Assembly: GCF_004353845.1 (NCBI RefSeq)
Contig: NZ_CP037864.1
Location: 2,170,001 to 2,234,000, forward strand
Length of the DNA: 64,000 bases
Source of the DNA: Citrobacter arsenatis
Lineage (GTDB): Bacteria; Pseudomonadota; Gammaproteobacteria; Enterobacterales; Enterobacteriaceae
Direction of reading: 5' to 3'
In this document: piece by piece, positions 1-7,586 of the stretch
How positions within the stretch are numbered: the stretch's first letter is position 1
How the letters are laid out: each line of letters opens with the position of its first letter
The notes under the pieces: generated by a model
What the model was told of the DNA's origin: nothing
The model's input: only the letters and a program-made list of their open reading frames with translations
Database searches by the model: none
Position numbers and translations under genes: made by a program

Positions 1-1
1 T

Positions 2-763
2 CCGATCGGCAACGATGTTACGGCTGATATCGCCATCAGACGCGCCATCAACTACGCCATCAACCGTAAGCAGCTTGCCGACCAGGTTATGGAGGGGCAT
101 GCGATTCCGGCGTATAGCGCGGTTCAGGGCCTGCCGTGGCAGGGGCAGTCAGTCGCGTTCAAAGATGGCGACAGCGAAAAAGCACGAACGATTCTGGAAG
201 ACGCCGGCTGGAAAGTAGGAAAAGACGGCGTACGTGTGAAAGACGGTAAAGAGGCTCGCCTGACGCTGTGGTACGCCAGCGGTGACAGTACGCGTAGGGA
301 TTTAGCCGAAGCCGTACGTGCAATGCTGGAACCGGTGGGTATCCAGGTCTCGTTGCAATCCGGAAGCTGGGAAACGGTTGAGCGGCATATGCATGCGAAT
401 CCGACGCTGTTTGGCTGGGGAAGCCTCGATCCGATGGAGCTTTTCCATCACTACAGTAGTCAGGCCGCAGGCGTGGAATACTACAATCCGGGGTATTACA
501 GTAACTCGGTTGTTGAACAGCATCTTAAACAGGCCATTGACGCCCCGGACTGGCAAAAAGCATTGCCTTTCTGGCAACAGGTGGAGTGGGATGGCAAGCA
601 AGGGGCCGGCGTGCAGGGTGACGCTGCCTGGGCATGGTTGCTGAATATTCAGCACACTTACCTGGCAAATCCATGTATTGACTTAGGGAAAGGCGCACCG
701 GAGATTCACGGTAGCTGGTCACTACTCAATAATCTGGATGAATGGACCTGGACCTGCCGTTGA
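2..763 (+). CDS. ABC transporter periplasmic substrate-binding protein, nickel/peptide (family 5) type, 3' part
   Basis: This is the C-terminal 253 residues of an extracellular solute-binding protein; the start lies left of the window. The frame is open from base 2. It shows the family-5 stretch with the 'RRAINYAINRKQL' segment seen in NikA, OppA and DppA-type proteins, followed by a long 'ARLTLWYASGDSTRRDLAEA' region typical of lobe II. It would bind the ligand in the periplasm and deliver it to the permeases encoded next. The stop codon overlaps the following ATG (TGATG), so the genes are translationally coupled. The ligand cannot be read from the sequence. The NikA-like layout and the zinT neighbour suggest a metal or metal-chelate, but a peptide is possible. 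Confidence 0.85.
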   Translation, partial: PIGNDVTADIAIRRAINYAINRKQLADQVMEGHAIPAYSAVQGLPWQGQSVAFKDGDSEKARTILEDAGWKVGKDGVRVKDGKEARLTLWYASGDSTRRDLAEAVRAMLEPVGIQVSLQSGSWETVERHMHANPTLFGWGSLDPMELFHHYSSQAAGVEYYNPGYYSNSVVEQHLKQAIDAPDWQKALPFWQQVEWDGKQGAGVQGDAAWAWLLNIQHTYLANPCIDLGKGAPEIHGSWSLLNNLDEWTWTCR

Positions 764-1737
764 TGAAGTCTGTTGTGGGCCATTTTCTCCGGCTGATAGT
801 GCTATTAGTGCTGGTTGCGGCTGGCACTTTTGTGCTGCTCAGCTTCTCTCCGGTCGATCCGATCCGCGCCTATATCGGCAACGATCTCCTGCACGTGCCG
901 CCGGAACAATATGCGCGGATCGCCGCTCGCTGGGGATTGGACCAGCCGCTATGGGAGCGTTTTGGTCACTGGTTTATACGGGTATTGCAGGGCGATCTCG
1001 GTTATTCAATGTTGTTTAATGCGCCGGTTTCCAGCGTAATTAAGGAACGTTTTGCTACGTCGTTTGCGCTGCTTGGCGGCGCGTGGCTACTCTCCGGCAT
1101 ACTGGGAACTGCACTGGGATTTGTTGCGGGCCGCTACCTGAATCGCTGGCCGGATAAAGCAATCTGTCGCCTCAGTTATCTGCTTTCTTCGCTGCCGACT
1201 TTCTGGATTGGCATGTTGCTGCTGGCGTTATTTGCCGTGCGCTGGCCGGTATTTCCGGTCTGCTGCGCGTGGGAGCCTGGCAACAGCGGTGATATGGCCA
1301 CGTTGACTGAGCGTCTACGCCATCTTGTGCTTCCTGTTTGTGCGCTAAGTTTGCTGGGGCTGGGACAAATTACGCTTCACACGCGGGAAAGTATCGCCAG
1401 CGTGATGAAAAGCGATTTTGTCCGTTTTGCGCGTTCTCAGGGAGATAAAGGTTGGTCGCTGTTGCGTCATCAGGTTCTGCGCCATGCCATCACGCCGGCG
1501 CTGTGCCTGCAGTTCGCCTCGCTGGGAGAACTGCTGGGCGGCGCGCTGCTGGCGGAAAAAGTGTTCGCTTATCCGGGACTGGGACAGGCCACTATTGATG
1601 CCGGGTTACGTGGCGATCTGCCGTTACTGATGGGGATTGTGTTGTTCAGTACCGTATTGGTGTTTATTGGCAACTCGTTATCTACCTGGTTTGTTCGTAT
1701 GTTGAATCGTGCTCTGGAGCGACCTGATGCTCTATAA
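763..1737 (+). CDS. ABC transporter permease (NikB/DppB type)
   Basis: Inner-membrane permease of 324 residues, the usual length of NikB/DppB proteins. The N-terminal helix (around residues 5-25) is followed by the 'SFSPVDPIRAYIG' loop and a 'GDLGYSMLFNAPV' motif typical of the first permease of family-5 importers. The C-terminal half carries the EAA-type coupling loop around 'FVRFARSQGDKGWSLL'. The ATG at 763 is chosen because it overlaps the stop of the binding protein; an in-frame ATG at 742 is also possible. It would pair with the next gene product to form the transmembrane channel. Confidence 0.87.
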   Translation: MKSVVGHFLRLIVLLVLVAAGTFVLLSFSPVDPIRAYIGNDLLHVPPEQYARIAARWGLDQPLWERFGHWFIRVLQGDLGYSMLFNAPVSSVIKERFATSFALLGGAWLLSGILGTALGFVAGRYLNRWPDKAICRLSYLLSSLPTFWIGMLLLALFAVRWPVFPVCCAWEPGNSGDMATLTERLRHLVLPVCALSLLGLGQITLHTRESIASVMKSDFVRFARSQGDKGWSLLRHQVLRHAITPALCLQFASLGELLGGALLAEKVFAYPGLGQATIDAGLRGDLPLLMGIVLFSTVLVFIGNSLSTWFVRMLNRALERPDAL

Positions 1738-2539
1738 CCCAACGCCGACGCTGATTCGTCTTCTGTTCTCTTTTAGCTGCCTGCTAGGCATTGCGGTGTA
1801 TGGTGCACTGACGCTGGATAATCCGTTAGGCGTTAATTTGCTTGCCCGTCATCTGCCACCTGATGCGCTGTACTGGTTTGGTACCGATAACCTCGGTCGC
1901 GATCTGTGGATCCGATGCTTTCAGGGCGCGCTAACCAGTCTGCAAATTGGTATTGGCGCGGCGTTGTGCAGCGGTTTCATTGCATTAATGATGGCGGCGG
2001 TTTCGCGCATCCATCCGCGTCTGGATGTGCTTATGCGTCTGATTACCGATGCCATGCTGTCGATGCCGCATCTGCTGTTGCTCATTTTGATCTGCTTTAC
2101 GCTGGGGGGCGGGAAAAATGGGGTGATCATGGCGGTTGCGTTGACCCACTGGCCGCGCCTGGCGCTGATCCTGCGTGCCGAAGCGCAACGTGTGGCCCAC
2201 AGTGACTATCTGACGTTAACCTGGCGTCTGGGACACGGACATTTTTACTGCTGGCGGCAGCATTATCTACCCGCATTATTACCTCAATGGATAACGGGAA
2301 CATTGCTGATGTTTCCCCACGCGGTATTGCACAGCGCGGCGTTAAGCTTTCTCGGTTTTGGGCTTGCGCCGCATGAACCGTCGCTTGGGCTGCTGCTGGC
2401 GGATGCGCTGAGGTTTATCAGTCACGGCGACTGGTGGTTGGTGCTGTTTCCAGGGCTGATGTTGTTCAGTCTGGTGATGTTATTCGATCAGCTCGCAAGG
2501 GCGGTACAGCGTTTATGGTTACGAGGTGACGCATGTTGA
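1727..2539 (+). CDS. ABC transporter permease (NikC/DppC type)
   Basis: Second permease of the importer, 270 residues. It shows the NikC/DppC signature 'HLPPDALYWFGTDNLGRDLW' near residues 42-61 and several hydrophobic helices. The start at 1727 overlaps the end of the preceding permease gene by 11 bases, and a GGAG stretch about ten bases upstream can serve as ribosome binding site. An ATG at 1709 is a less likely alternative. Its stop overlaps the start of the first ATPase gene, which points to one operon and a fixed complex. Confidence 0.87.
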   Translation: MLYNPTPTLIRLLFSFSCLLGIAVYGALTLDNPLGVNLLARHLPPDALYWFGTDNLGRDLWIRCFQGALTSLQIGIGAALCSGFIALMMAAVSRIHPRLDVLMRLITDAMLSMPHLLLLILICFTLGGGKNGVIMAVALTHWPRLALILRAEAQRVAHSDYLTLTWRLGHGHFYCWRQHYLPALLPQWITGTLLMFPHAVLHSAALSFLGFGLAPHEPSLGLLLADALRFISHGDWWLVLFPGLMLFSLVMLFDQLARAVQRLWLRGDAC

Positions 2540-3327
2540 GTTTAAGACAGGTTTCGCTGGAGGTGGCGCGTTATCGCTGGTACGGCGCGAAAAACTGGAC
2601 GTCACTGTTGCAGGATATCTCTTTTGATGTAGCACCTGGTCAGATGGTGGCGCTAGTTGGGGGAAGTGGGGAAGGGAAGAGCTTGCTGCTGCAATGCTTG
2701 CTCGATCTCTTACCGGATAATTTGCGCTTCCAGGGGGCTATCACCCTGGAGGGCAAAACGCTGGACAACGATGATATTCGCAAATGTCGTGGCAATACCT
2801 TCAGCTATGTCCCGCAGGGCGTTCAGGCGCTCAACCCGCTGCTCTCAATTGAAAAGCATCTGCGCAGGGCAAGCCAGCTTTCTGGCCAGCAATGGAATAC
2901 TGGAAAGATTGAACACTTGCTCCAGCGTAGCCAACTGGAAAACCGTGTATTAGATGCCTTTCCGCGTCAGCTTTCTGGTGGCATGGCGAAACGTGTTCTG
3001 GCCTGTCATGCGTCGCTAAGTCAGGCGCGCTATATTCTGGCGGATGAAATTACCGCCTGGCTTGATGCTCCGCTGGCTAATCAACTGCTTGAACAACTGC
3101 GCGAGCTTTGTGATCAAGGGGCTGGCGTTTTATGGGTAACGCACGACCTCACGTTGGCAGCGCGCCATGCGGACCACATTGTTGCGCTTCATCAGGGAAG
3201 GGTTTCGGATAACGTCAGCCGGGAGCAGCTGTTACGCGGAGAGATTAGCGAGCATCTGCAGCGCCAATGGCGGGCGCTGCCTGAAAGAAATCAACTTTTT
3301 GGAGCGCGCGATGCTGTGCTGTCGTGA
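2533..3327 (+). CDS. ABC transporter ATP-binding protein (NikD/DppD type)
   Basis: Cytoplasmic ATPase of 264 residues that would energise the importer. Walker A is 'GGSGEGKS' (about residues 43-50), the signature is 'LSGGMAKRV', and Walker B ends in 'ILADE'. The switch histidine follows in 'WVTHDLTLAARHADHIVAL'. It overlaps the upstream permease gene by 7 bases and the downstream ATPase gene by 17 bases. Two separate ATPases are normal for nickel/peptide family importers. Confidence 0.88.
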   Translation: MLSLRQVSLEVARYRWYGAKNWTSLLQDISFDVAPGQMVALVGGSGEGKSLLLQCLLDLLPDNLRFQGAITLEGKTLDNDDIRKCRGNTFSYVPQGVQALNPLLSIEKHLRRASQLSGQQWNTGKIEHLLQRSQLENRVLDAFPRQLSGGMAKRVLACHASLSQARYILADEITAWLDAPLANQLLEQLRELCDQGAGVLWVTHDLTLAARHADHIVALHQGRVSDNVSREQLLRGEISEHLQRQWRALPERNQLFGARDAVLS

Positions 3328-3928
3328 TGTTACGATTTGTCAGGGAGAAAAGGTGTTATGGCAAAATCTAACCTTCTCCCTGCGCCCTGGAGAACGTATT
3401 GGGGTTTGCGCGCCCAGCGGAACCGGTAAAACGACCCTGGGACGCGTGCTGGCTGGCTGGCAAAAACCGATCTCAGGCGACATTCTGGTTGATGACCAAC
3501 CGCTGCCGATGCACCAGTATTGCCCGGTTCAACTGGTACCACAGCATCCGGAATTAACCTTTAACCCGCGGCGCAGCACCGGCGATGCGGTTCATGATGC
3601 CTGGCGGCCTGATGCTGAAATGCTAACCCGCCTGCATATCAACCCAGAGTGGCTAACCCGCCGTCCCGGACAGCTTTCTGGCGGTGAGCTGGCGAGAATT
3701 GCCATACTTCGCGCGCTGGATCCGCGGACGCGTTTTCTTATTGCGGATGAAATTACCGCCCAGCTCGATCCTTCCATTCAGCGGGATATCTGGATGTTAC
3801 TGCTTGAAGAATGCCAGCGTCGACCATTGGGTATGCTAATTATCAGCCATCAGCAGGCGCTGCTTGATCAGATCAGCACGCGGGCGCTACCCTCATCGGC
3901 TTGTACCTCTTTTCAGGCAAATAACTAA
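3311..3928 (+). CDS. ABC transporter ATP-binding protein (NikE/DppF type), short
   Basis: Second ATPase of the importer, 205 residues. Walker A is 'APSGTGKT', the signature 'LSGGELARI' and Walker B 'FLIADE'. The start at 3311 (MLCCRDV) is used because it begins the ABC fold and overlaps the preceding gene. The protein is shorter than DppF or NikE, which are usually over 260 residues: it ends soon after the switch-histidine region ('IISHQQALLDQ') and lacks the C-terminal oligopeptide-binding extension. All ATPase motifs are present, so it is probably functional. Confidence 0.85.
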   Translation: MLCCRDVTICQGEKVLWQNLTFSLRPGERIGVCAPSGTGKTTLGRVLAGWQKPISGDILVDDQPLPMHQYCPVQLVPQHPELTFNPRRSTGDAVHDAWRPDAEMLTRLHINPEWLTRRPGQLSGGELARIAILRALDPRTRFLIADEITAQLDPSIQRDIWMLLLEECQRRPLGMLIISHQQALLDQISTRALPSSACTSFQANN

Positions 3929-3929
3929 C

Positions 3930-4445
3930 GTGATCTTAAAAAACATCGCTGTGGCTGCGCTAATGTGCGGGGCAGGTGCTTTTGCCGCGCATGCTTCCAT
4001 TCAGGTTGGCTTTTCACCGGAAGGTTCGGCCCGGGCTTTAGTGCTGAATACGATTAATCATGCGCAGCACAGCATCGATATGATGGCGTATTCATTTCAG
4101 TCTGCAGATATTGTTCAGGCCCTCGTAAACGCTGAAAAGAGAGGCGTTGTGGTTCGGGCTGTTATCGACAAGAAACGAAACCAGGGCAAGGTTAGCCAGA
4201 AGGCCATCGCTTTTGCTGCCGCGAATGGGGTTGATGTGCAACTGGATGGTCACTACCACATCCAGCATGACAAGGTAATGATTGTTGATGGCGACACGCT
4301 GGAAACCGGATCGTTCAACTTCGCCAAATCCGCAGAATTTGACAACTCTGAAAATGTGTTAGTTGTGCGTGACGAACCTGCCGTTATTGCGCAGTATCAG
4401 GCCCATTTTGACAACCGTTGGAAAATCGCGCACCAGAGAGGTTGA
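3930..4445 (+). CDS. secreted phospholipase-D-fold nuclease, Nuc-like
   Basis: Small exported protein of 171 residues related to the plasmid/Salmonella Nuc endonucleases of the phospholipase D superfamily. Residues 1-21 form a signal peptide ending in 'AAHA'. A single HKD motif is complete: H113, K115 and D120 ('HDKVMIVD'), followed by 'GSFNF' (residues 127-131) and 'NSEN'. One motif per chain is typical of Nuc, which works as a dimer and cuts DNA non-specifically in the periplasm. The start is GTG, one base after the stop of the ABC ATPase gene, so it is probably the last gene of that operon. The same fold in other proteins acts on phospholipids, so DNA as substrate is inferred. Confidence 0.85.
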   Translation: MILKNIAVAALMCGAGAFAAHASIQVGFSPEGSARALVLNTINHAQHSIDMMAYSFQSADIVQALVNAEKRGVVVRAVIDKKRNQGKVSQKAIAFAAANGVDVQLDGHYHIQHDKVMIVDGDTLETGSFNFAKSAEFDNSENVLVVRDEPAVIAQYQAHFDNRWKIAHQRG

Positions 4446-4471
4446 ATAATTCACAACGGCGTTGATTTAAA

Positions 4472-4496
4472 TGTAATGTTATATTATAACAATTCA
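4472..4496 (+). promoter_or_regulatory. Zur operator upstream of zinT
   Basis: The core is a perfect 13-base palindrome, GTTATATTATAAC (4478-4490), with partly symmetric flanks. This is the core of the enterobacterial Zur box (consensus around GTTATAnTATAAC) seen before zinT, znuA and znuCB. It lies 33 bases before the zinT start, where bound Zur-zinc would block transcription. Confidence 0.85.
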
Positions 4497-4522
4497 CTCG
4501 CAAATGATTTGAGGGTGAAATT

Positions 4523-5173
4523 TTGGCTATTCGTTTCAGGAAACTGACCATCGCTCTGGGGATGCTTTTAGTCAGTGGTTCGGTTTTGGCACATGGTCAT
4601 CATTCCCATGGTGCGCCAATGAGTGAAGCAGAACAAAAAGCGTCGGAAGGGGTATTTGATGATAACCAGGTGCAGAACAGGGCGCTGACCGATTGGGATG
4701 GCATGTGGCAATCTGTCTATCCGTATCTGGTCAGCGGCGAGCTTGATCCAGTGTTCAAAAAGAAAGCGGAGAAAGATAAAAATAAAACTGCAGAACAAAT
4801 TAAAGCTTATTACCGTACAGGCTATGCAACCAACGTAGACACTATCGGCATCGAAAATGGTGTAATGGAGTTTCATACCGGTAATCAGGTGGCATCGTGC
4901 AAATACGACTATGCCGGGTATAAAATCCTGCACTATAAATCAGGCAAGAAAGGTGTACGGTATCTGTTTGAGTGTAAAACCGCTGACAGTAAAGCGCCTA
5001 AATATGTGCAATTTAGCGATCATATTATCGCGCCGCGTAAATCGAGCCACTTCCATATCTTTATGGGAAATACCTCGCAGGCAGCCTTGCTTGAAGAGAT
5101 GGAAAACTGGCCGACCTATTACCCTTATCAGTTGAAGGGTGAGGAGGTTGTGGATGAGATGTTGCACCATTAA
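4523..5173 (+). CDS. zinT: periplasmic zinc-binding protein ZinT (YodA)
   Basis: Metal-binding lipocalin-like protein of 216 residues that captures zinc (and cadmium) in the periplasm and hands it to ZnuA under zinc shortage. Residues 1-23 are a signal peptide; the mature end starts with a histidine cluster 'HGHHSHG' (24-30). The conserved block 'FSDHIIAPRKSSHFHIFMG' carries the zinc-site histidines. The start codon is TTG, supported by the upstream GAGGGTGA sequence and by the family's 'MAIR' beginning. In K-12 the gene lies elsewhere, so its place beside leuE is an insertion relative to that strain. Control by Zur is indicated by the upstream operator. Confidence 0.95.
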   Translation: MAIRFRKLTIALGMLLVSGSVLAHGHHSHGAPMSEAEQKASEGVFDDNQVQNRALTDWDGMWQSVYPYLVSGELDPVFKKKAEKDKNKTAEQIKAYYRTGYATNVDTIGIENGVMEFHTGNQVASCKYDYAGYKILHYKSGKKGVRYLFECKTADSKAPKYVQFSDHIIAPRKSSHFHIFMGNTSQAALLEEMENWPTYYPYQLKGEEVVDEMLHH

Positions 5174-5198
5174 TCCAGGCTAACCTTATCTGTACACA

Positions 5199-5222
5199 CC
5201 CGCCGCCAGTGGCGGGTTTTTT
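5199..5222 (+). terminator. rho-independent terminator after zinT
   Basis: Stem CCCGCC / GGCGGG with a six-base loop, followed by six T. It lies 25 bases after the zinT stop. Confidence 0.9.
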
Positions 5223-5312
5223 AATTCATAGCCTTCTCTTTCCATCACCTGTCGCATTCGTTAGCATATTGTATCGCAGCAAGTGCATGTGTTTTTTCAG
5301 GAAGAGGTTAAC

Positions 5313-5951
5313 GTGTTTGCAGAGTATGGAGTTCTGAATTACTGGACGTATCTGGTGGGGGCTATTTTTATTGTGCTGGTACCGGGGCCAAATACGATAT
5401 TTGTGCTGAAGAACAGCGTCGGTCGGGGAGTGAAGGGCGGTTATCTCGCCGCCAGCGGTGTGTTTATCGGTGATGCTGTATTGATGTTCCTGGCCTATGC
5501 CGGTGTTGCCGCATTGATCAAAACAACGCCCGTTTTGTTCAACATCGTTCGTTATCTCGGCGCGTTCTATCTGCTGTATCTTGGCGCGAAGATCCTGTAT
5601 GCAACGCTGAAATCGAAAGCAAGCGACGCCGCGCCTGAGGAAGTCCCGTTTGGTGCTATTTTTAAGCGTGCATTAATTCTGAGTCTGACGAACCCCAAAG
5701 CTATTCTGTTTTATGTTTCGTTCTTCGTGCAGTTTATTGATGTCAATGCGCCGCACTCTGGGCTGTCATTCTTTATTTTGGCTATTACGCTTGAGATAGT
5801 GAGCTTTTTTTACCTGAGCTTCCTCATTTTCTCCGGCGCGTTTGTGACGCAGTATATCCGTACGAAGAAAAAACTGGCCAAAGTGGGTAATTCTCTTATC
5901 GGTCTGATTTTCGTTGGTTTTGCCGCTCGTCTGGCCACGCTTCAGTCGTGA
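5313..5951 (+). CDS. leuE: leucine efflux protein LeuE (RhtB/LysE family)
   Basis: Inner-membrane exporter of leucine and some other hydrophobic amino acids, 212 residues as in E. coli. The LysE-family motif 'VPGPNTIFVL' is near the N terminus, and about six hydrophobic segments follow. The GTG at 5313 is chosen: it gives the family N terminus 'MFAEYGVLNYWTYL' and has a GAAGAGG ribosome site upstream. It stands alone between two terminators. In K-12 the divergent neighbour is dmlR, which is absent here. Confidence 0.95.
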   Translation: MFAEYGVLNYWTYLVGAIFIVLVPGPNTIFVLKNSVGRGVKGGYLAASGVFIGDAVLMFLAYAGVAALIKTTPVLFNIVRYLGAFYLLYLGAKILYATLKSKASDAAPEEVPFGAIFKRALILSLTNPKAILFYVSFFVQFIDVNAPHSGLSFFILAITLEIVSFFYLSFLIFSGAFVTQYIRTKKKLAKVGNSLIGLIFVGFAARLATLQS

Positions 5952-5958
5952 CGCTATT

Positions 5959-5982
5959 GGCCCGCTAGTTGCGGCGGGCCTT
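5959..5982 (+). terminator. probable terminator after leuE
   Basis: Stem GGCCCGC / GCGGGCC with an eight-base loop, directly after the leuE stop. Only two T follow the stem, so termination may be partial. Confidence 0.55.
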
Positions 5983-6030
5983 CAATATGACGCTTTGCTT
6001 TTCATTGGTAATCGTATGGTTATAACCAAT

Positions 6031-6054
6031 AAATGGTATTTTAAATGTATATTT
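6031..6054 (+). promoter_or_regulatory. candidate NsrR-type site upstream of yeaR-yoaG
   Basis: AT-rich partial dyad containing 'AATGGTATTTTAAATGTAT', about 70 bases before the yeaR start. It resembles the NsrR recognition pattern (two ATG-type half sites around TTTAAA). In E. coli yeaR-yoaG is repressed by NsrR and activated by NarL. The match was made by eye. Confidence 0.4.
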
Positions 6055-6124
6055 TGAGGCGTACCCTGTGTACAGCAGCGGTTCAATAAGACTCGCTGGT
6101 TGTCGACTGGAAAAGGGAAGAAAA

Positions 6125-6487
6125 ATGCTTCAAATTCCACAGAATCATATCCATACACGCTCTACTCCATTCTGGAACAAAGAAACGGCGCCTGCCGGAA
6201 TTTTCGAACGCCACCTTGATAAAGGAACCCGTGCCGGGGTGTATCCTCGACTTTCGGTTATGCAGGGGGCGGTCAAATATCTCGGATACGCAGATGAACA
6301 TAGCCCGGAACCAGTAGAAGTGATGGTGATTGAAGCCGGTCAGTTTGGCGTTTTTCCACCGGAAAAATGGCATAACATTGAAGTAATGACCGACGACACT
6401 TACTTTAATATCGATTTTTTCGTTGCCCCGGAAGTTCTGATGGAGAGCGCAAATCAACGAAAAGTCGTGCGCACCGGCAAGGAGTAA
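6125..6487 (+). CDS. yeaR: YeaR, nitrate/nitric-oxide-inducible protein (TehB/DUF1971 type)
   Basis: Cytoplasmic protein of 120 residues with a small cupin-like DUF1971 fold and the stretch 'FGVFPPEKWHNIEVMTDD' with a conserved histidine. In E. coli it is induced by nitrate and nitric oxide and has been linked to tellurite-type and nitrosative stress resistance; its reaction is unknown. The start at 6125 gives the family N terminus 'MLQIPQN'; longer in-frame starts do not align. It forms an operon with yoaG, three bases downstream. Confidence 0.93.
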   Translation: MLQIPQNHIHTRSTPFWNKETAPAGIFERHLDKGTRAGVYPRLSVMQGAVKYLGYADEHSPEPVEVMVIEAGQFGVFPPEKWHNIEVMTDDTYFNIDFFVAPEVLMESANQRKVVRTGKE

Positions 6488-6490
6488 ATC

Positions 6491-6673
6491 ATGGGTAAAG
6501 CAACCTATACCGTAACAGTGACCAATAACAGCAATGGGGTTTCTGTTGATTATGAAACAGAGGCACCAATGACATTACTGGTGCCTGATGTGGCAGCAGA
6601 AGTGGTTAAAGATCTGGTCAACACCGTGCGTTCGTACGATACCGAGAATGAGCACGAAGTCTGTGGATGGTAG
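6491..6673 (+). CDS. yoaG: YoaG, small dimeric DUF1869 protein
   Basis: Sixty-residue protein, the same length as E. coli YoaG. The family forms a small compact dimer; function is unknown. It follows yeaR after a three-base gap and is covered by the same promoter, then a strong terminator, so the pair is a closed two-gene unit induced by nitrate or nitric oxide in E. coli. Confidence 0.93.
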   Translation: MGKATYTVTVTNNSNGVSVDYETEAPMTLLVPDVAAEVVKDLVNTVRSYDTENEHEVCGW

Positions 6674-6720
6674 ACGTTAGTTACTGCTACTGATTGAATA
6701 CACTCGTTTTTAGATTAATA

Positions 6721-6757
6721 ACCGCACTGTGTTTCGATGGCGCAGTGCGGTTTTTTT
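6721..6757 (+). terminator. rho-independent terminator after yoaG
   Basis: Stem CCGCACTG / CAGTGCGG with a 13-base loop, followed by seven T. Confidence 0.9.
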
Positions 6758-6891
6758 ATCCGCGCGAAATACGGATATGTCCGGAAAAAGATTCCTTAAG
6801 ATAACCTTAAGAAATTCGCATTGTTTGCTAATAGTTGATCATTCACAGGAGTTATGATCGCGGAACAGTAACAATACAGAACATCGCGCTT

Positions 6892-7536
6892 ATGAAATTT
6901 AATACCCGACTTACATTATCCGCAATCATTCTTGGAATGGTCATCGTCGCGATTCCGTTCACCGCGAACTGGCATCTTCCGCTGCTCAACGGGACTGTCG
7001 TCAGATGGATTGAAAATGGCCAGGCGCTATGGCTGCTGTTTGGTGCGGTATTTACTCTCTGCTACATCCGGCCCTTATCACGTCCTGAAGGTGAGAAACA
7101 ATTTTGGCTTTGGGCGGCAGTGTGGTGGCTGGTATTGCTGGGGCGAAGCACCAGCTGGGGGCGTGATTATTTCCCTGAGCATCCTAAACTCTTGTTCAGA
7201 GCTATCTCTGTCGTATTAATTGCTTTAATTATTCTACCCGTGCTGTTGTCCAGGCGCTTGCGTCAGGATATCGCCCGACGCGTGCGCAATGAACCGCTAC
7301 CGCTCTGGCTGTTAGCGATCACCACCTGTGCATTTTTGATCTCCGATACAGTAGAGCATCATCGTTTGCTGGCACCTCTCTTTCTGCACAATCCCCAGTA
7401 TGGTGATCTGATAGAAGAATTATACGAACTACCGTTTATGGCGGGGTTATTTCTGATGAACCTCGGTTTTATGCAGCGGGATAAGCAGGAGAACATGGCT
7501 TCTATCCGCTTCAGTGAACCACAACTGGTGAAGTAA
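6892..7536 (+). CDS. unrecognised integral membrane protein
   Basis: I do not recognise this 214-residue protein. It has about six hydrophobic segments: residues 8-26, 42-58, 72-90, 103-121, a pair around 138-155, and 185-200. Charged connecting loops include 'SRRLRQDIARRVRNE'. The motif 'ISDTVEHHRLL' and the 'DLIEELYELPFMAG' segment carry acidic and histidine residues at a membrane edge. ATG 6892 is preferred because the longer frame from 6835 lacks a ribosome site and adds a polar stretch. It converges on the fdhF homologue; no homologue is known to me at this place in K-12. Confidence 0.75.
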   Translation: MKFNTRLTLSAIILGMVIVAIPFTANWHLPLLNGTVVRWIENGQALWLLFGAVFTLCYIRPLSRPEGEKQFWLWAAVWWLVLLGRSTSWGRDYFPEHPKLLFRAISVVLIALIILPVLLSRRLRQDIARRVRNEPLPLWLLAITTCAFLISDTVEHHRLLAPLFLHNPQYGDLIEELYELPFMAGLFLMNLGFMQRDKQENMASIRFSEPQLVK

Positions 7537-7543
7537 TAAGATA

Positions 7544-7571
7544 GCCTGAGTCTGGAAAAACAGACTCAGGC
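7544..7571. terminator. hairpin between convergent genes
   Basis: Perfect 11-bp stem GCCTGAGTCTG / CAGACTCAGGC with a six-base loop between the convergent membrane protein and fdhF genes. There is no long T run on either strand, so it may act as a modest bidirectional terminator or as an RNA end protector. Confidence 0.55.
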
Positions 7572-7586
7572 GGCAAGGGCGGTGAC

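Noticed and set aside
6835..6891. Longer start for the membrane protein before fdhF
   Set aside because: Adds a polar stretch without a ribosome site; the ATG at 6892 begins directly before the first helix.
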